Assembly (NCBI GenBank): GCA_023375675.1
Contig: JALQBC010000018.1
Coordinates: 62,001-126,000 of the forward strand
DNA from: Cytospora piceicola
Taxonomy: Eukaryota; Ascomycota; Sordariomycetes; Diaporthales; Cytosporaceae
Direction: 5' to 3'
Length of the DNA: 64,000 nt
Shown here: piece after piece, positions 42,380 through 52,060 of the stretch
Position numbering within the stretch: the first letter of the stretch is position 1
Layout: each line of letters opens with the position of its first letter
Program-made: the position numbers and the translations under genes
The notes under the pieces: generated by a model
Told to the model about the DNA's origin: nothing
Seen by the model: only the letters and a program-made list of their open reading frames with translations
Databases searched by the model: none

Positions 42380-43424
42380 CTACTCCTCAGGCTCGTCCTC
42401 GTAATCCCCGTCGTCCTTCAGCTCCTTGGGCTCCTGCGCCTCGTGGAACTGTATGCAGTCGTCGATGTAGCTCAGGATGGCGCCGACGCTGTCCTCGTCG
42501 GAGGAGTCGAGCTTGAGGTAGTTGACCATGCTGTAGCTCTCGATGAGGTTCGCGACGGCCCTGTTCAGCCTCTTGAAGCTCTTGCCGCCCATGACGGCGT
42601 CCCGCTTGGAGGGGTCGACGTCGTCGGCATCGTCGCCCGCCTCCCCGTCGGCCTCGACGTGCTCGCCCAGGGCCTGCCGCTGGATGATCTCGGCCGGGTC
42701 GTCGTCGAGCAGGGTCGAGTCGGGCATGAGGAAGCGCTTGAGGTCCCTCTTGCGCACCTGGCCCTTGACCAGGTCCATCTTGGATAGGACGTTGAGGTGC
42801 GGGACCTCGAGCAGGATCATGGCGCTCATGGCGCTCAGGGTGCCCGAGAAGAACTTGGCGCGGTCGACGACGAAGGTGGCCTCGAGCAGGTAGGCGGCGC
42901 ACAGCCGGATGTCGAGGGCGCCGGGGGCGCCGAGGAACCTGACCAGGGCCGGGAGGATGGGGATGTGGGTGTACAGCTCGATCTGGCCCGGCATGTCGAT
43001 GATGATGAGGTACTCCTCGGTCAGGCCGTCGAGGGCCTCGCTCAGGAAGTCGAGGTTCTCGAGCAGGAACTCGAAGCAGTAGACCAGCCCGCCGTTGGGC
43101 CCGAGCCCCATCTCCTCCATGACGTCCTCCAGCGAGATGAGGTCCTTGATGTCCAGGTCGGGCTGGTGGTCGAAGGTCTCGGCGGCCGGGTCGAGGTTGA
43201 CGTAGAAGCAGGAGCGGCGGTTGAGTTGGAGGTGGGTTATGAGGGATGAGCAGAAGGTGGACTGTAGCCGTGAAGAGAGGTTTGTTAGTTACATGGTAAA
43301 GCAACTAGTCTGCCGGGAGGAAGCATCGCGAGAGGGGGGCAAGGAAATGCGTTGGGCCATCAGGACTAGAACGTACCTTGCCTGCCCCTGCTGGGCCCAT
43401 GACCATTACGCCGTACTTGCTCAT
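42380..43424 (-). CDS. GPN3: GPN-loop GTPase 3
   Basis: Two exons, 43377-43424 and 42380-43261, 309 aa. The 115-nt intron (donor GTACGT, branch ACTAAC, acceptor GCTACAG, phase 0) falls directly inside the P-loop, joining GPAGAGK to STFCSSLITH. Motifs: P-loop GPAGAGKS (10-17), the insertion GPN at 70-72 (EEMGLGPNGGLVYCFEFL), Walker B-like IIIDMPGQIELYTHIPI, and NVLSKMDL (the NKxD-type base contact is SKMD here). The C-terminal FKRLNRAVANLIESYSMVNY, then DSSDEDSVGAILSYIDDCIQ, is diagnostic of GPN3. The loop between (SKMDLV...GGKSFKRLN) carries an acidic insertion (GEAGDDADDVD) lengthening the protein over human GPN3 (284 aa). GPN proteins assemble and import RNA polymerase II and III. Divergent from SAM synthetase. 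Confidence 0.93.
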
Positions 43425-45143
43425 GTTGGGCAATATGGATGCAGGTTTTCTTGGAAGAGCGCCTGGGGGTTTGATGGGTTGTTGTTTGATAGAGACGGAC
43501 TTGAGTTTGGGTTTGCGCCCGGAATTTTTTACGGCTACAAAATTACTTGATGCTTGCTTTCTTCATGCCAGACCGCGGGCTGCTCGGGGCACAAACCCCC
43601 ACTAGTAGGTACCTAGGTAGCATAGGTAGGCATTGGTAGGGTACCTTTTGGTGAATGACTAGGGATGTACCATGCTAAAGTCTGTATGCCGATACTACTA
43701 CTGTGTAAGTACCTATCTATAACTCCCACATAAATGAGGGGCAGCTCCCAAGCTTATCTTATCGCTACCCGACACTTGAAAATACTGGGGTACTTCCGTA
43801 CACAGGACAATCAGCCGCTGCAATTACTGCTGCTGCTGTTGACGGTGAGAGCAACACTGGTGTGTTGATAAAAGGATACGGAACGTCATTGGTGAGTAGA
43901 TAGATAGTCTTGTATGTAAAACCGCTTTCTTTCTTCCAGCCATTGTCAACATTTCACATTACTACTTCCGTAAATGTGCAGTATTTGTGAATGGCGGGGT
44001 AAGTGGTCGGAGTATTATTTTCTGTTTTCGGAGGGTTCAGCCGGCGGGATCGGCGTCACGTCGCTTACTATATTGACAGGTAGAATAAGTACAGAGTACA
44101 GAGCACAGAGTACGGAACTCAGACCTGAGTACGGAAATGTTGGCACCTGTGTGGGGATGGTGAGCTTATTGGACAATGGACAGTCAAGACATCTCGCCTG
44201 CTCTCCATCTGCCGTCCATTGATCAAGTAACTACCTACTTAAGTACCTAGGTCGTTACCGGCAAGGGAGAAGTCCAGACTTGGTCCCTTGATCCTTTCCG
44301 GATCCTGCAATGGCGCCATTTTTCTTAATTCCTCCTCAACATCGAGCGGGTAGCTAGTACATATATGATATATACTCACCGCACGTAAACGGTAGTGACC
44401 ACCAAAGTATACAGTACTGTGAACCTGAAGTCGCCGGATGTGTTAGTGCAGTGTAGGGTACCAGTACATGCTACGCGGTAGGTGCTAATCTCTTTTTTTT
44501 TTGCTGTCCAGACTTTCGGAGCCCGGACGGAGACGGCACCTTTTTCTCACGCCGAGAATTCCTTCTTTTTTCTCTCCAACGACGACTGTCTATTGGATCC
44601 ATCCATGCCAATTGAGCCGGCACACCAACTCGGATCAATAAATTATTCCCTGATTCCCTCCCCCCCATCTCACCCCCCCCCCAATCCCCCCGTATCCTCG
44701 ACCTCTTTTCCCCAGACATCCATCCCAATAATATTCTCTGGGTTGTCCCGTGTGGTTTTTTTTTTTTTTCTTCTTCAGTTCTCCCTCCTCTCCTAATCAT
44801 CTCCTCCGTCTGTTGTATATCAGATTGACTCTCCAGGTAAGCTTACGCTCTGACTACCATCCGTCAGCACGCAATTCCTAGCCTGCCCTTGTCAATTTTC
44901 CGTCAGCTTTTTCTACCCCGCCGCTGTCGCTGTCTCGGTCTCCGCCATCTTCCCAATTTTGTGTGTTCGAGAGCCGCCCAGCCTCGAGATAACTCTTTTC
45001 CCTCTTCTTCCACTTTTTCTCCCGTCTTCTTCATCTTTTCCTGTTGGGTTGTTCTGTCGTGTCTTCCGGTCTTCAGTCATACTAATTCGTAACCCAATTA
45101 GTCCTTTTCTCCTTCCCTATCTCCACCACCACAAACAGACACA
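43425..45143. promoter_or_regulatory. Divergent promoter region, GPN3 / SAM synthetase
   Basis: 1.7 kb. TAGGTACC-type words at 43605-43640 and 44230-44252, a CTGCTGCTG run at 43829-43840, and long C/T-rich runs at 44490-44790 and 44990-45060. Pyrimidine-rich leaders of this kind mark highly expressed fungal genes, here SAM synthetase. A possible 45-nt leader intron (CAG|GTAAGC at 44835 to TTCCTAG at 44880) is visible but unproven. Confidence 0.45.
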
Positions 45144-46389
45144 ATGGCGGCCAACGGAACCAGCAGCCACTACAACCAGGGCAGATTCCTGTTCACCTCC
45201 GAGTCCGTCGGTGAGGGTCACCCCGACAAGATCGCTGATCAGGTCTCCGATGCCATCCTCGATGCCTGCTTGGCCGAGGACCCTCTGTCCAAGGTCGCCT
45301 GTGAGACTGCCACCAAGACCGGCATGATCATGGTCTTTGGCGAGATCACCACCAAGGCCAACCTCGACTACCAGAAGGTCGTCCGTACCGCCATCAAGGA
45401 CATTGGTTACGATGACTCCTCCAAGGGCTTCGACTACAAGACCCTTAACCTGCTGGTTGCCATTGAGCAACAGTCCCCCGATATCGCCCAGGGTCTCCAC
45501 TACGAGAAGGCACTCGAGGACCTCGGTGCTGGTGACCAGGGCATCATGTTCGGCTATGCCACCGACGAGACCCCCGAGCTCCACCCCCTCAGCCACCTGC
45601 TCGCCCACAAGCTGAACGCCGCCATGTCTGCTGCCCGCCGTGACGGTTCCCTGGCCTGGTTGCGACCTGACACCAAGACTCAAGTCACCGTTGAGTACGA
45701 GCACGACAACGGCGCCGTTGTCCCCAAGCGTGTCGACACCATCGTCATCTCCGCCCAGCACAGCGAGGACATCAGCACCGAGGAGCTCCGCAAGGAGCTC
45801 AAGGACAAGGTCATCAGCAAGGTCATCCCTGCCCACCTTCTCGACGACAAGACCGTTTACCACGTAAGTGTCCCTCTTACCACTAATAGTCCGCTCCGTC
45901 GTATGCGCATCACTGACATCCCCACAGATCCAGCCTTCTGGTCTCTTCATCATCGGTGGTCCTCAGGGTGACGCCGGTCTGACCGGCCGCAAGATCATTG
46001 TTGACTCCTACGGTGGCTGGGGTGCTCACGGTGGTGGTGCCTTCTCCGGCAAGGACTTCTCCAAGGTCGACCGTTCCGCTGCCTACCTGGCCCGATGGAT
46101 CGCCAAGTCCCTGGTTGCCGCCAACCTGGCCCGTCGTTGCCTGGTGCAGCTGTCGTACGCCATTGGTGTTGCCGAGCCCCTCTCCGTCTTCGTCGACACC
46201 TACGGCACCTCCGAGAAGTCCTCGGCCGACCTCGTCGAGATTGTCCGCAACAACTTCGACATGCGTCCCGGTGTCATTGTCAAGGAGCTTGACCTTGCCA
46301 AGCCCATCTACCTCCAGACTGCCAAGAACGGTCACTTCGGCACCAACCAGGACTTCAGCTGGGAGAAGCCCAAGGCTCTCAAGTTCTAA
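45144..46389 (+). CDS. sam1: S-adenosylmethionine synthetase
   Basis: Two exons, 45144-45863 and 45928-46389, 393 aa, the normal eukaryotic length. The 64-nt intron (GTAAGT...CCCACAG, phase 0) joins DDKTVYH to [14 protein letters not shown]. Signatures: [20 protein letters not shown] (ATP/Mg), [15 protein letters not shown] (Met and ATP), [12 protein letters not shown], and the phosphate loop [16 protein letters not shown]. All expected active-site segments are present. It makes SAM from methionine and ATP in the cytosol, feeding methyltransferases and reverse transsulfuration. Codon use is strongly C-ended (GCC, GTC, AAG), and the leader is pyrimidine-rich, both in line with high expression. 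The Kozak context ACACAATGGCG is good. Confidence 0.97.
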
Positions 46390-47640
46390 GCAGCTTATCA
46401 ACAAGCTTTCAACATCATCACTGCGTTCATACTGATAACATGAATATGGGGTAAATAATCGGCGTACGGTTTTCAACAACGGAATTGGGTAGCTAAAAGC
46501 CCTTTTTGGCGGAAGGCGTCTTTCAACACCAGGCATTCAAAGATACCACTCAACGGGCATTTCAGGTCGGAGTTTTACTAGATTTGCTAAACAAATAAAT
46601 ATACACATCAATCACTCGAATATAGTCGAGTTGTTTTTTTTTTAAAAAAAGAAGAAGGCAAAATTCCTGGCTCCAACTCAACACTTGTGAAACAACTATC
46701 AAATGACCTTGTCTGGGCTGCTTACTACCGCAAGGGCCGTCTCCTGTATGCGCCCTCTAGCACGCCTGAGACACTCAGCTAAATGGCCGAGTCACAGCCA
46801 TAAGCTGACTGTTAGGTGTGGCTGGCATGGTTGGGTGCATCAGGCTCAAGTCACCCGGGTAGTATCAGTAATATTGTTAGCCTCTGCAGTTGGTGCTGGA
46901 GAGGCCAGTAGAAGGTTGGTGAGGCGGGGATAGTTTTCCCAAACGAGATGTCAATGGGTCTGATCCGAGGTCAATGATACGGTAGGGGCTCCACTCTTTT
47001 CAACGACAATGGGACAACAATAGGAACGAAACTTTTCACCTTTGCATTATCCCTGAGGGAACAATCCAATACGCACTCCATTCATGGCCATATGTAGCGT
47101 TTTATCTTGATGGATTCTCCAACACTGTCTCTCTATAGTCTCAGTTGTAAGCGAGTATGCTATGCCTAATTGGCTTGCCATAGCAAACGACATGGCACGG
47201 CCTTCTTGCTCATCTGGGTTCACATCAAGGCCAACACGTTATCTCCTAGAATGTGTCACGCTCTAATATTGTGCTCTTGAGAATATTGCGGTACAGGAGG
47301 CGAAATAGAGGGGTTGTAAGTGCAGTAGGTATTACTTATCCCGTTGACCACCCAGGATAAAATTCAGCTCTTTGGTGCTAAATTCCGCTTCTCCTCCTTC
47401 CCACCCTCCAGACATATCTTTGATATACACAGCAGTCATTTGTGCCGCCAGCTGGTCTATCCCAGATAGACAACTACTCTCAGAACACAATCTACACACA
47501 ACATTCATCACTTGCCTCAAATCTGCCTTCCGTGAAGGGAGCATCCGGCTATTTCCACTTCCAGGACATAACTTTCTTCCTACATCCACCTCCCTCTCAC
47601 GTCCTCTCGCCAGTGTGTCAGGGAAAATAAATACGAACCC
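46390..47640. other. Intergenic, no gene seen
   Basis: 1.25 kb between two plus-strand genes. A T10/A7 run lies at about 46633-46650. No supportable frame. The right part should be the promoter of the next gene. Confidence 0.4.
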
Positions 47641-48285
47641 ATGGCTCAACAACCTCATGACCCATCCCCAGATGCCTTGACACGCCTACCAAAAGATTCC
47701 CCCCAAAGTCCGCCCACCCCACCACCAGCGTACTACCCATCAGCCCTCCACGTCAGGCAACAAGATATGTTCCGACGTGTGATGAGCAACGCCCCATACA
47801 CCGTCAGCGATTTTGAATTCACAAGACTGCGTGTCCCACACGCGGGTGCTATGAACATCGCCCAGGAAGGAGAGGAGGGCATGGGCAGCGAAGACAATGA
47901 CCACAGCCCCATCGACCTGCGCATCTCAACGGCGCTGCGCGTTCAGGGCGACAACAACGCCGTCCTTCTGAATTCAGCCCCCGTCGACCACGCCAGGGTG
48001 GTCGCACAGGCTGTCGTCTCTGCGATCTGCCAGTGCAGCGACGTGGGTGGCGGAATACCCATGATTGATGAGGAAGGACGTCCACGGCCGTTCAATATCG
48101 CCGTCGACGCCGGGGTGAACGTCGAGGGGTCCGGGAACCTTCTGGGAAGTGAGGAGCATATTATGCGGTTCGTGAGCGGTGGCGGCACCGGCGGTGGAGG
48201 GAAACGCAAACGTGATGATGGGGACGACGGGGAGGGACGTGGTGGTCACCGCCGATGGCGACGCACGCGGAGGTCGAGCGTGTGA
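47641..48285 (+). CDS. Small unknown protein, basic C-terminus
   Basis: Intronless, 214 aa; the family is not recognised. The middle (about 40-170) looks folded, with regular hydrophobic spacing (DMFRRVMSNAPYTVSDFEFT; DHARVVAQAVVSAICQCSDV). It is preceded by a Pro-rich N-terminus. After it come a glycine-rich linker and a nuclear-type basic cluster (GGGKRKRDDGDD, then HRRWRRTRRSSV). Composition from 47640 onward is clearly more GC-rich and codon-like than the flanks, which supports a real gene. No function is offered. Confidence 0.65.
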   Translation: MAQQPHDPSPDALTRLPKDSPQSPPTPPPAYYPSALHVRQQDMFRRVMSNAPYTVSDFEFTRLRVPHAGAMNIAQEGEEGMGSEDNDHSPIDLRISTALRVQGDNNAVLLNSAPVDHARVVAQAVVSAICQCSDVGGGIPMIDEEGRPRPFNIAVDAGVNVEGSGNLLGSEEHIMRFVSGGGTGGGGKRKRDDGDDGEGRGGHRRWRRTRRSSV

Positions 48286-49219
48286 GCATGAGTCTTGATC
48301 GGTGACTTGGAATCAGCTCACGAACATCTTCGGGTGTAGGGGTGAGTGAGACTTGTTGGAGGATGTCAAGCCATGTCGCAGAGACCTCCGGGATATCAGT
48401 GCGCTACTGGACTCGTGTACGTTCTGAGAGGGTGTAACTATGGAGGGTGAAGACGGTTGAAATAAAATCCAATTATCTGCTGTGGTTCTCTTCCGTAATA
48501 CTCAGAAGCTAGATGATAGCACCTCTTCGGGTGGCAGTCTCCTGGTAGCTGCTCGAAGCAGTCAGTATCTGGGAAGTTCCCGGGGATGGCGAAGGCAATA
48601 TGGTGAAGAAGCAGGAATAGAAGTCTAATTAGAGTCCGACTGAACCCGAAAGCCTTTAATATTAATTGCTTTTGCTCGTTGCAACCTACCTTGAGAGCCT
48701 CATCATGATCCCGACGGAAACTCAAAAGGCGGACAGATTTTGATGCTCTTTGATCGATCAATATACATATATGTCCTCCCTCCAGCCAAGTCGCCAAAGG
48801 AGTGGAAGAAGGCGACGGACAGACTCTGGATTGGAAAACAGAGACAGGAAGGGAAACTATCGTACTGTCAACCATTTGCATGGAGTTGCTTTGACGACGA
48901 GAGCCACATGCACAACACAATGTCCGTAGAGTATAGAGTAGTGTCCAAAAAGGCGACAAACAAGTGCGACGCGCGAGTTGGTAAGTGGCGCCCCACTATA
49001 ATCCGTACTTTATTTATGATTACTATTGAACGCCCCTGAACTGCCAAAACGAATACATGAATATTACACTCAGTAATACTCAACTTTCGACTAATCGACA
49101 ATCAATTTTACCGAGAAATCATAACTAATAAGCAGCATGGGTGTTTAGAACCATAAACTCTTGTTATGGTCTCAGCGGACCTCTGTTCTTCTGACAGGCG
49201 ATCTCAGCCGTTTCTCGAG
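48286..49219. other. Intergenic, no gene seen
   Basis: About 930 AT-rich bases between two plus-strand genes. A minus-strand frame of 173 codons (48438-48959) shows no recognisable features. Confidence 0.4.
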
Positions 49220-50584
49220 ATGACCTCACTCACCATCCGGAACCTCACCATCAACCCTCTCGAACTCAAGCTCGTAGAACGCTTCGAATGGTCCCCAACG
49301 CCGGGCATATCCCGCATCAACAGCACCTTCACTGGCCTGTTCGCCAGCAGCTCCAGCGCACCGCCCAAACACGGCCACCATGACCGCCATCAGGTGAACG
49401 ACGTCATCATCGGCCCCTTCGAGACCAAGCCAACCGAGATCCGCGCCGTGGACCCAGGAAAAGGGCTCCTCCTCTTGACGTTCCAGACGCCCGGGACGGA
49501 GCACAAGTACACGGTGGACTGCCCGGGCCCGAGCCGGCGGTCCGTCGTCATGCGGCGGCTCGACGGCGCGCCGCTGGAGCTCACGGCCGTGTACGCCCCG
49601 TCCGGGCGGCACCTGGCCATCTTCAGCTCGGCCAACCTGGCCAGCTGGATGCGCGAGCTGCGCGACGAGTACCCGCTGTCGATGCTGTCCATCCCCGGCA
49701 CCCACAACAGCCCGACGTGCTACGCCGCGCTGCCCTCGGTGCGGTGCCAGGCCGTCGGCGTGCGCGAGCAGCTGGACAACGGCGTGCGCTTCCTCGACGT
49801 CCGCGTCTCGGTCAACAAGGACAGCGACGACCTGGCCCTGGTGCACAGCGTCTTCCCCGTCGCCCTGACGGGCACCCGGTACTTTGCGACCCTGGCCGAG
49901 AGGCTGTACGCCTTCCTGGACGCGAACCCCTCCGAGACGGTCCTCATGAGCGTCAAGAGGGAGGGCACCGGCTGGGGCACGGACCGGCACCTGTCGCAGC
50001 ACCTCTTCAGGCGGTACTGCGGCGGCGCCGAGGCGAGGCGGTGGTTCACGGAGCCGAGGATACCTACCCTGGGCGAGGCGAGGGGCAAGATCGTCCTGAT
50101 CCGACGGTTCCACAACCACGACGCGCTACAGGCCGAGCACGGCGGGACAGGATGGGGCATTGACGCGTCGGCGTGGCCGGACAACTGCGCGGATGGGACG
50201 GTGGACAGCGGTTTGATCCGGGTGCAGGACTTCTATGAAGTTGGCCAGAGCCACAACATCGAGAAGAAGATCAAGATGGCCCAGAGGCATCTTGAAAAGG
50301 CTTGCCAACAGGCCTTCGACCTGCCCTTGTTCGTCAACTTCCTGACTGCGAGCAACTTCTTCAATGCCAGCTGTTGGCCTGAGAAGATTGCCGCCAAGGT
50401 GAACCCTTCCATCATCGAGTACCTCTGCATGGGTCACGCCGAGAAGGGCAAGGGGCCAGCACAGATGGACGTCGGTGATGCGGGTACAGGCATCGTCGTC
50501 ACGGACTGGGTTGGCCAAGGGGGCGACTGGGACTTGATCAGGTGCATAGTTGGATGGAATGCTAGATTACAACTTAAAAAATAG
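49220..50584 (+). CDS. PI-PLC X-domain phosphodiesterase
   Basis: Intronless, 454 aa from the ATG at 49220 (MTSLTIRNLTINPLELKLVE). An in-frame ATG at 49166 would add 18 residues. An N-terminal beta-rich region (about 1-135) precedes the X domain. The two general acid/base histidines are H162 in LSIPGTHNSPTCYA and H209 in LALVHSVFPVALTG. The strand FLDVRVSVN supplies the Arg. The barrel continues with NPSETVLMSVKREGTG, KIVLIRRFHNHD and LPLFVNFLTASNFF. No Y domain, C2 or EF-hand is present, so it is the small single-domain (bacterial-like) type rather than a signalling PLC. The expected reaction is metal-free cleavage of a phosphatidylinositol or GPI-like lipid. There is no signal peptide, so it is probably cytosolic or membrane-associated. 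Substrate unknown. Confidence 0.85.
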   Translation: MTSLTIRNLTINPLELKLVERFEWSPTPGISRINSTFTGLFASSSSAPPKHGHHDRHQVNDVIIGPFETKPTEIRAVDPGKGLLLLTFQTPGTEHKYTVDCPGPSRRSVVMRRLDGAPLELTAVYAPSGRHLAIFSSANLASWMRELRDEYPLSMLSIPGTHNSPTCYAALPSVRCQAVGVREQLDNGVRFLDVRVSVNKDSDDLALVHSVFPVALTGTRYFATLAERLYAFLDANPSETVLMSVKREGTGWGTDRHLSQHLFRRYCGGAEARRWFTEPRIPTLGEARGKIVLIRRFHNHDALQAEHGGTGWGIDASAWPDNCADGTVDSGLIRVQDFYEVGQSHNIEKKIKMAQRHLEKACQQAFDLPLFVNFLTASNFFNASCWPEKIAAKVNPSIIEYLCMGHAEKGKGPAQMDVGDAGTGIVVTDWVGQGGDWDLIRCIVGWNARLQLKK

Positions 50585-50801
50585 ACACGGGCTCGGGTGG
50601 GTTGGACTACAGCTACAAGAGGCGGAAGACTGGAAAATAGTCACCAGGCAGGCTTGGGACATAAATGAGGTAAAATGTTGTAATTGTTGGTATATTATAT
50701 TAAACTACAGTATCTTTAGACCTATAGGTCTGATTGTCTGTAAACTTTTGATTGGTCAGCCTGGGACTCGCACATATAAATGCAAAATTCTTCCGTGAAT
50801 G

Positions 50802-50884
50802 ACCTTATCAGTTCTCCAAGGTGTAGGAATATTGTCTCGTCACGATGAACTCAGTGGCAAAATAGCAAGAATCATCATAAAGGT
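50802..50884 (-). ncRNA. Box C/D snoRNA (intron 5), complete boxes and stem
   Basis: An 83-nt element on the minus strand: terminal stem ACCTT (50884-50880) with AAGGT (50806-50802), box C ATGATGA (50878-50872), D' CTGA (50854-50851), C' GTGACGA (50843-50837), box D CTGA (50811-50808). All four boxes are in the right order and spacing. The element before D (ending ACACCTTGGAGAA) is antisense to TTCTCCAAGGTG. As I recall it, 25S/28S rRNA contains TCTCCAAGGTGAACAGCC, so a 25S 2'-O-methylation target is likely, but this needs a check. The element before D' ends CTATTTTGCCA; I do not recognise its target. The snoRNA lies in a 181-nt intron, about 45 nt before the branch point. Confidence 0.75.
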
Positions 50885-51023
50885 TGGGAAGTTGGAAGCT
50901 GGAAAGATGTATACTTACAGCACTAGAATAGGATACAAGTGTCGTGTGTTATCATTACCTGCCATGAGCAAGCAGTCAGCATCATAGTCAATCCGAGTAG
51001 TGTAACTTGCTCGAAGAAGCAGA

Positions 51024-51179
51024 CAGCTTTCAGGCTAGAGGATTGTTAGCTTTGAAGTCCACGATGCATGTGTGCGGAGTGGGCATTACAAACCTCATTA
51101 AATCAGAAGTTTTGTTTAATGTTCATTTCCGGCCATAAGACCGGATCAAACAGTGTGAATAATGTTCATCATGTTGCTG
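51024..51179 (-). ncRNA. Candidate box C/D snoRNA (intron 4)
   Basis: Box C ATGATGA (51172-51166), preceded by CAGCAAC. Two possible D boxes: CTGA at 51106-51103 (short form, no clear terminal stem), or CTGA at 51033-51030, followed by GCTG that pairs with the upstream CAGC (long form; the first CTGA would then be D'). A GGCC hairpin (CCGGTCTTATGGCCGG) lies inside. No rRNA target recognised. The box C context GCAACATGATGA is the same as in the intron 3 candidate. Confidence 0.4.
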
Positions 51180-51287
51180 GAACAGAGAGAGCTGTGGAAC
51201 AATAGGGAGAAATAATTACCTGTTGTCTTCGGTGTTAGCGAGATGTTCGACAACAGATTGCTCAAGGTCAAGACCGAATCCATGATT

Positions 51288-51424
51288 GCAAGATCAGGTG
51301 ACGAATTCTCAACAAGGATACCCGCTCGGACACACCTCACAAGGTGTACAGCCCTGCTTTTGATGAGGTGGCCCTAACGAGCTCCAATCTGTCCGCCCGT
51401 TCGTTCAAAATATCATCATGTTGC
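51288..51424 (-). ncRNA. Candidate long box C/D snoRNA (intron 3)
   Basis: Box C ATGATGA (51419-51413), box D CTGA (51297-51294), and a short terminal pairing GCAA (51424-51421) with TTGC (51291-51288). Length about 137 nt, long for the class. It contains an internal perfect hairpin, ACACCT-TGTG-AGGTGT. The element before D reads GAGAATTCGTCAC; I cannot place its target. It lies between a donor about 57 nt upstream and a CTAAC branch downstream. Confidence 0.5.
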
Positions 51425-51547
51425 GTGGTAGAGTCGGGGGACAGAGGGCAGAGAAGGTGAGAGGTGAGAGCTTGTATGTACCTGAAGGAACACTGTCAGC
51501 AAAGTGTCGCAACACGATAAATGGTTATAACAAGAGTTGTGTTTGGT

Positions 51548-51639
51548 GTCCAGTCAGACAAGGCTGAAACTTATAAAACATTATGTCCACATTGGTCTTC
51601 GGTTCGAGGAATCCCTGAATGTATAGTATGCATCACGTA
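51548..51639 (-). ncRNA. Box C/D snoRNA (intron 2) with 18S rRNA antisense element
   Basis: Box C-like GTGATGC (51636-51630; consensus RTGATGA, last base differs), box D CTGA (51557-51554), short stem GTC/GAC. The 15 bases before the D box region (TAAGTTTCAGCCTTG) are exactly complementary to CAAGGCTGAAACTTA, part of the universally conserved 18S stretch GCAAGGCTGAAACTTAAAGG. By the D+5 rule the methylated base would be the first G of AAGG. This is the site I believe is guided by yeast snR41 (18S Gm1126) and human U32. The rRNA match is from memory but is one of the best-known rRNA segments. The element sits in a 196-nt intron. Confidence 0.75.
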
Positions 51640-51822
51640 GACGAGGGGTGGGAGCAAGAGAAAAGTTGCGAACTAACCTTTTTTGAAAACGAAGCGATCA
51701 AGTGCGCCCAGCGCGGATCAGACAAGCATATTTGCAATACTCGACAGCCAAGACACTAAATCTGTTACAAGTCAGCAAGCGAGCTTGTACAAGTTTGCCA
51801 TATGAGCTCTGCTGATGGTGGT

Positions 51823-51898
51823 TGCTCAGGACATTTATAGTTAAGTATCCCCATGGTTTTGTAAGAATTGGATTGTTCGTGTAGTTGTTCGTCACAGC
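51823..51898 (-). ncRNA. Weak box C/D-like element (intron 1)
   Basis: Box C-like GTGACGA (51895-51889), box D CTGA (51829-51826), and a 3-bp stem TGC/GCA. The element before D reads AACTATAAATGTC. No target recognised and the C box is imperfect, so this is the weakest of the five. It is listed because it occupies the same place in its intron as the others. Confidence 0.3.
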
Positions 51899-52060
51899 AG
51901 AGTATCGCACGGGGGAAAGAAGGGAGATATGTCTTACCTTGCCTGCAAGATTTGTTGTGCGGGAGAATGGAAGAAAAGAGAATAGAAGCGAAAGAAAATG
52001 ATTGTTGGAAGGTTAGAAGTTGGAGTTGGAGTTTGGTTTTGAAGCTTTTGATGTGAAGAA

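Larger units (their letters stand above)
50738..52060 (-). ncRNA. Putative non-coding snoRNA host transcript with serial introns
   Basis: No frame of useful length crosses this interval, yet the minus strand shows a run of good splice signals. Intron 1 is 51762-51937 (GTAAGA, branch GCTGAC, TAACAG). Intron 2 runs 51677 to about 51482 (GTTAGT, branch GCTGAC, CTTCAG). Intron 3 runs 51481 to about 51220 (GTACAT, branch GCTAAC, CAACAG). Intron 4 runs 51219 to 50959 or 51035 (GTAATT, branches GCTGAC or GCTAAC). Intron 5 is 50738-50918 (GTAAGT, branch GCTGACC, TTACAG). Exons between are short (84, ~40 nt, some possibly under 15). Each intron contains a box C/D-like pair. The leader (51938-52060) is C/T-rich, as in expressed genes. 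This matches the known plan of non-coding snoRNA host genes. The 5' and 3' ends are estimates. Confidence 0.6.

Noticed and set aside
42387..43304. 305-codon alternative frame inside GPN3
   Set aside because: Arg/Pro/His-rich shadow of the GPN3 frame caused by high GC; GPN3 itself has all motifs.
45144..45971. 275-codon SAM synthetase ending in the intron
   Set aside because: The frame runs into a canonical 64-nt intron. Joining to 45928 gives the full 393-residue enzyme.
49226..50119. Long minus-strand frame opposite the PI-PLC gene
   Set aside because: Low-complexity Arg/Val/Gln product with no motif, antisense to a clear enzyme.
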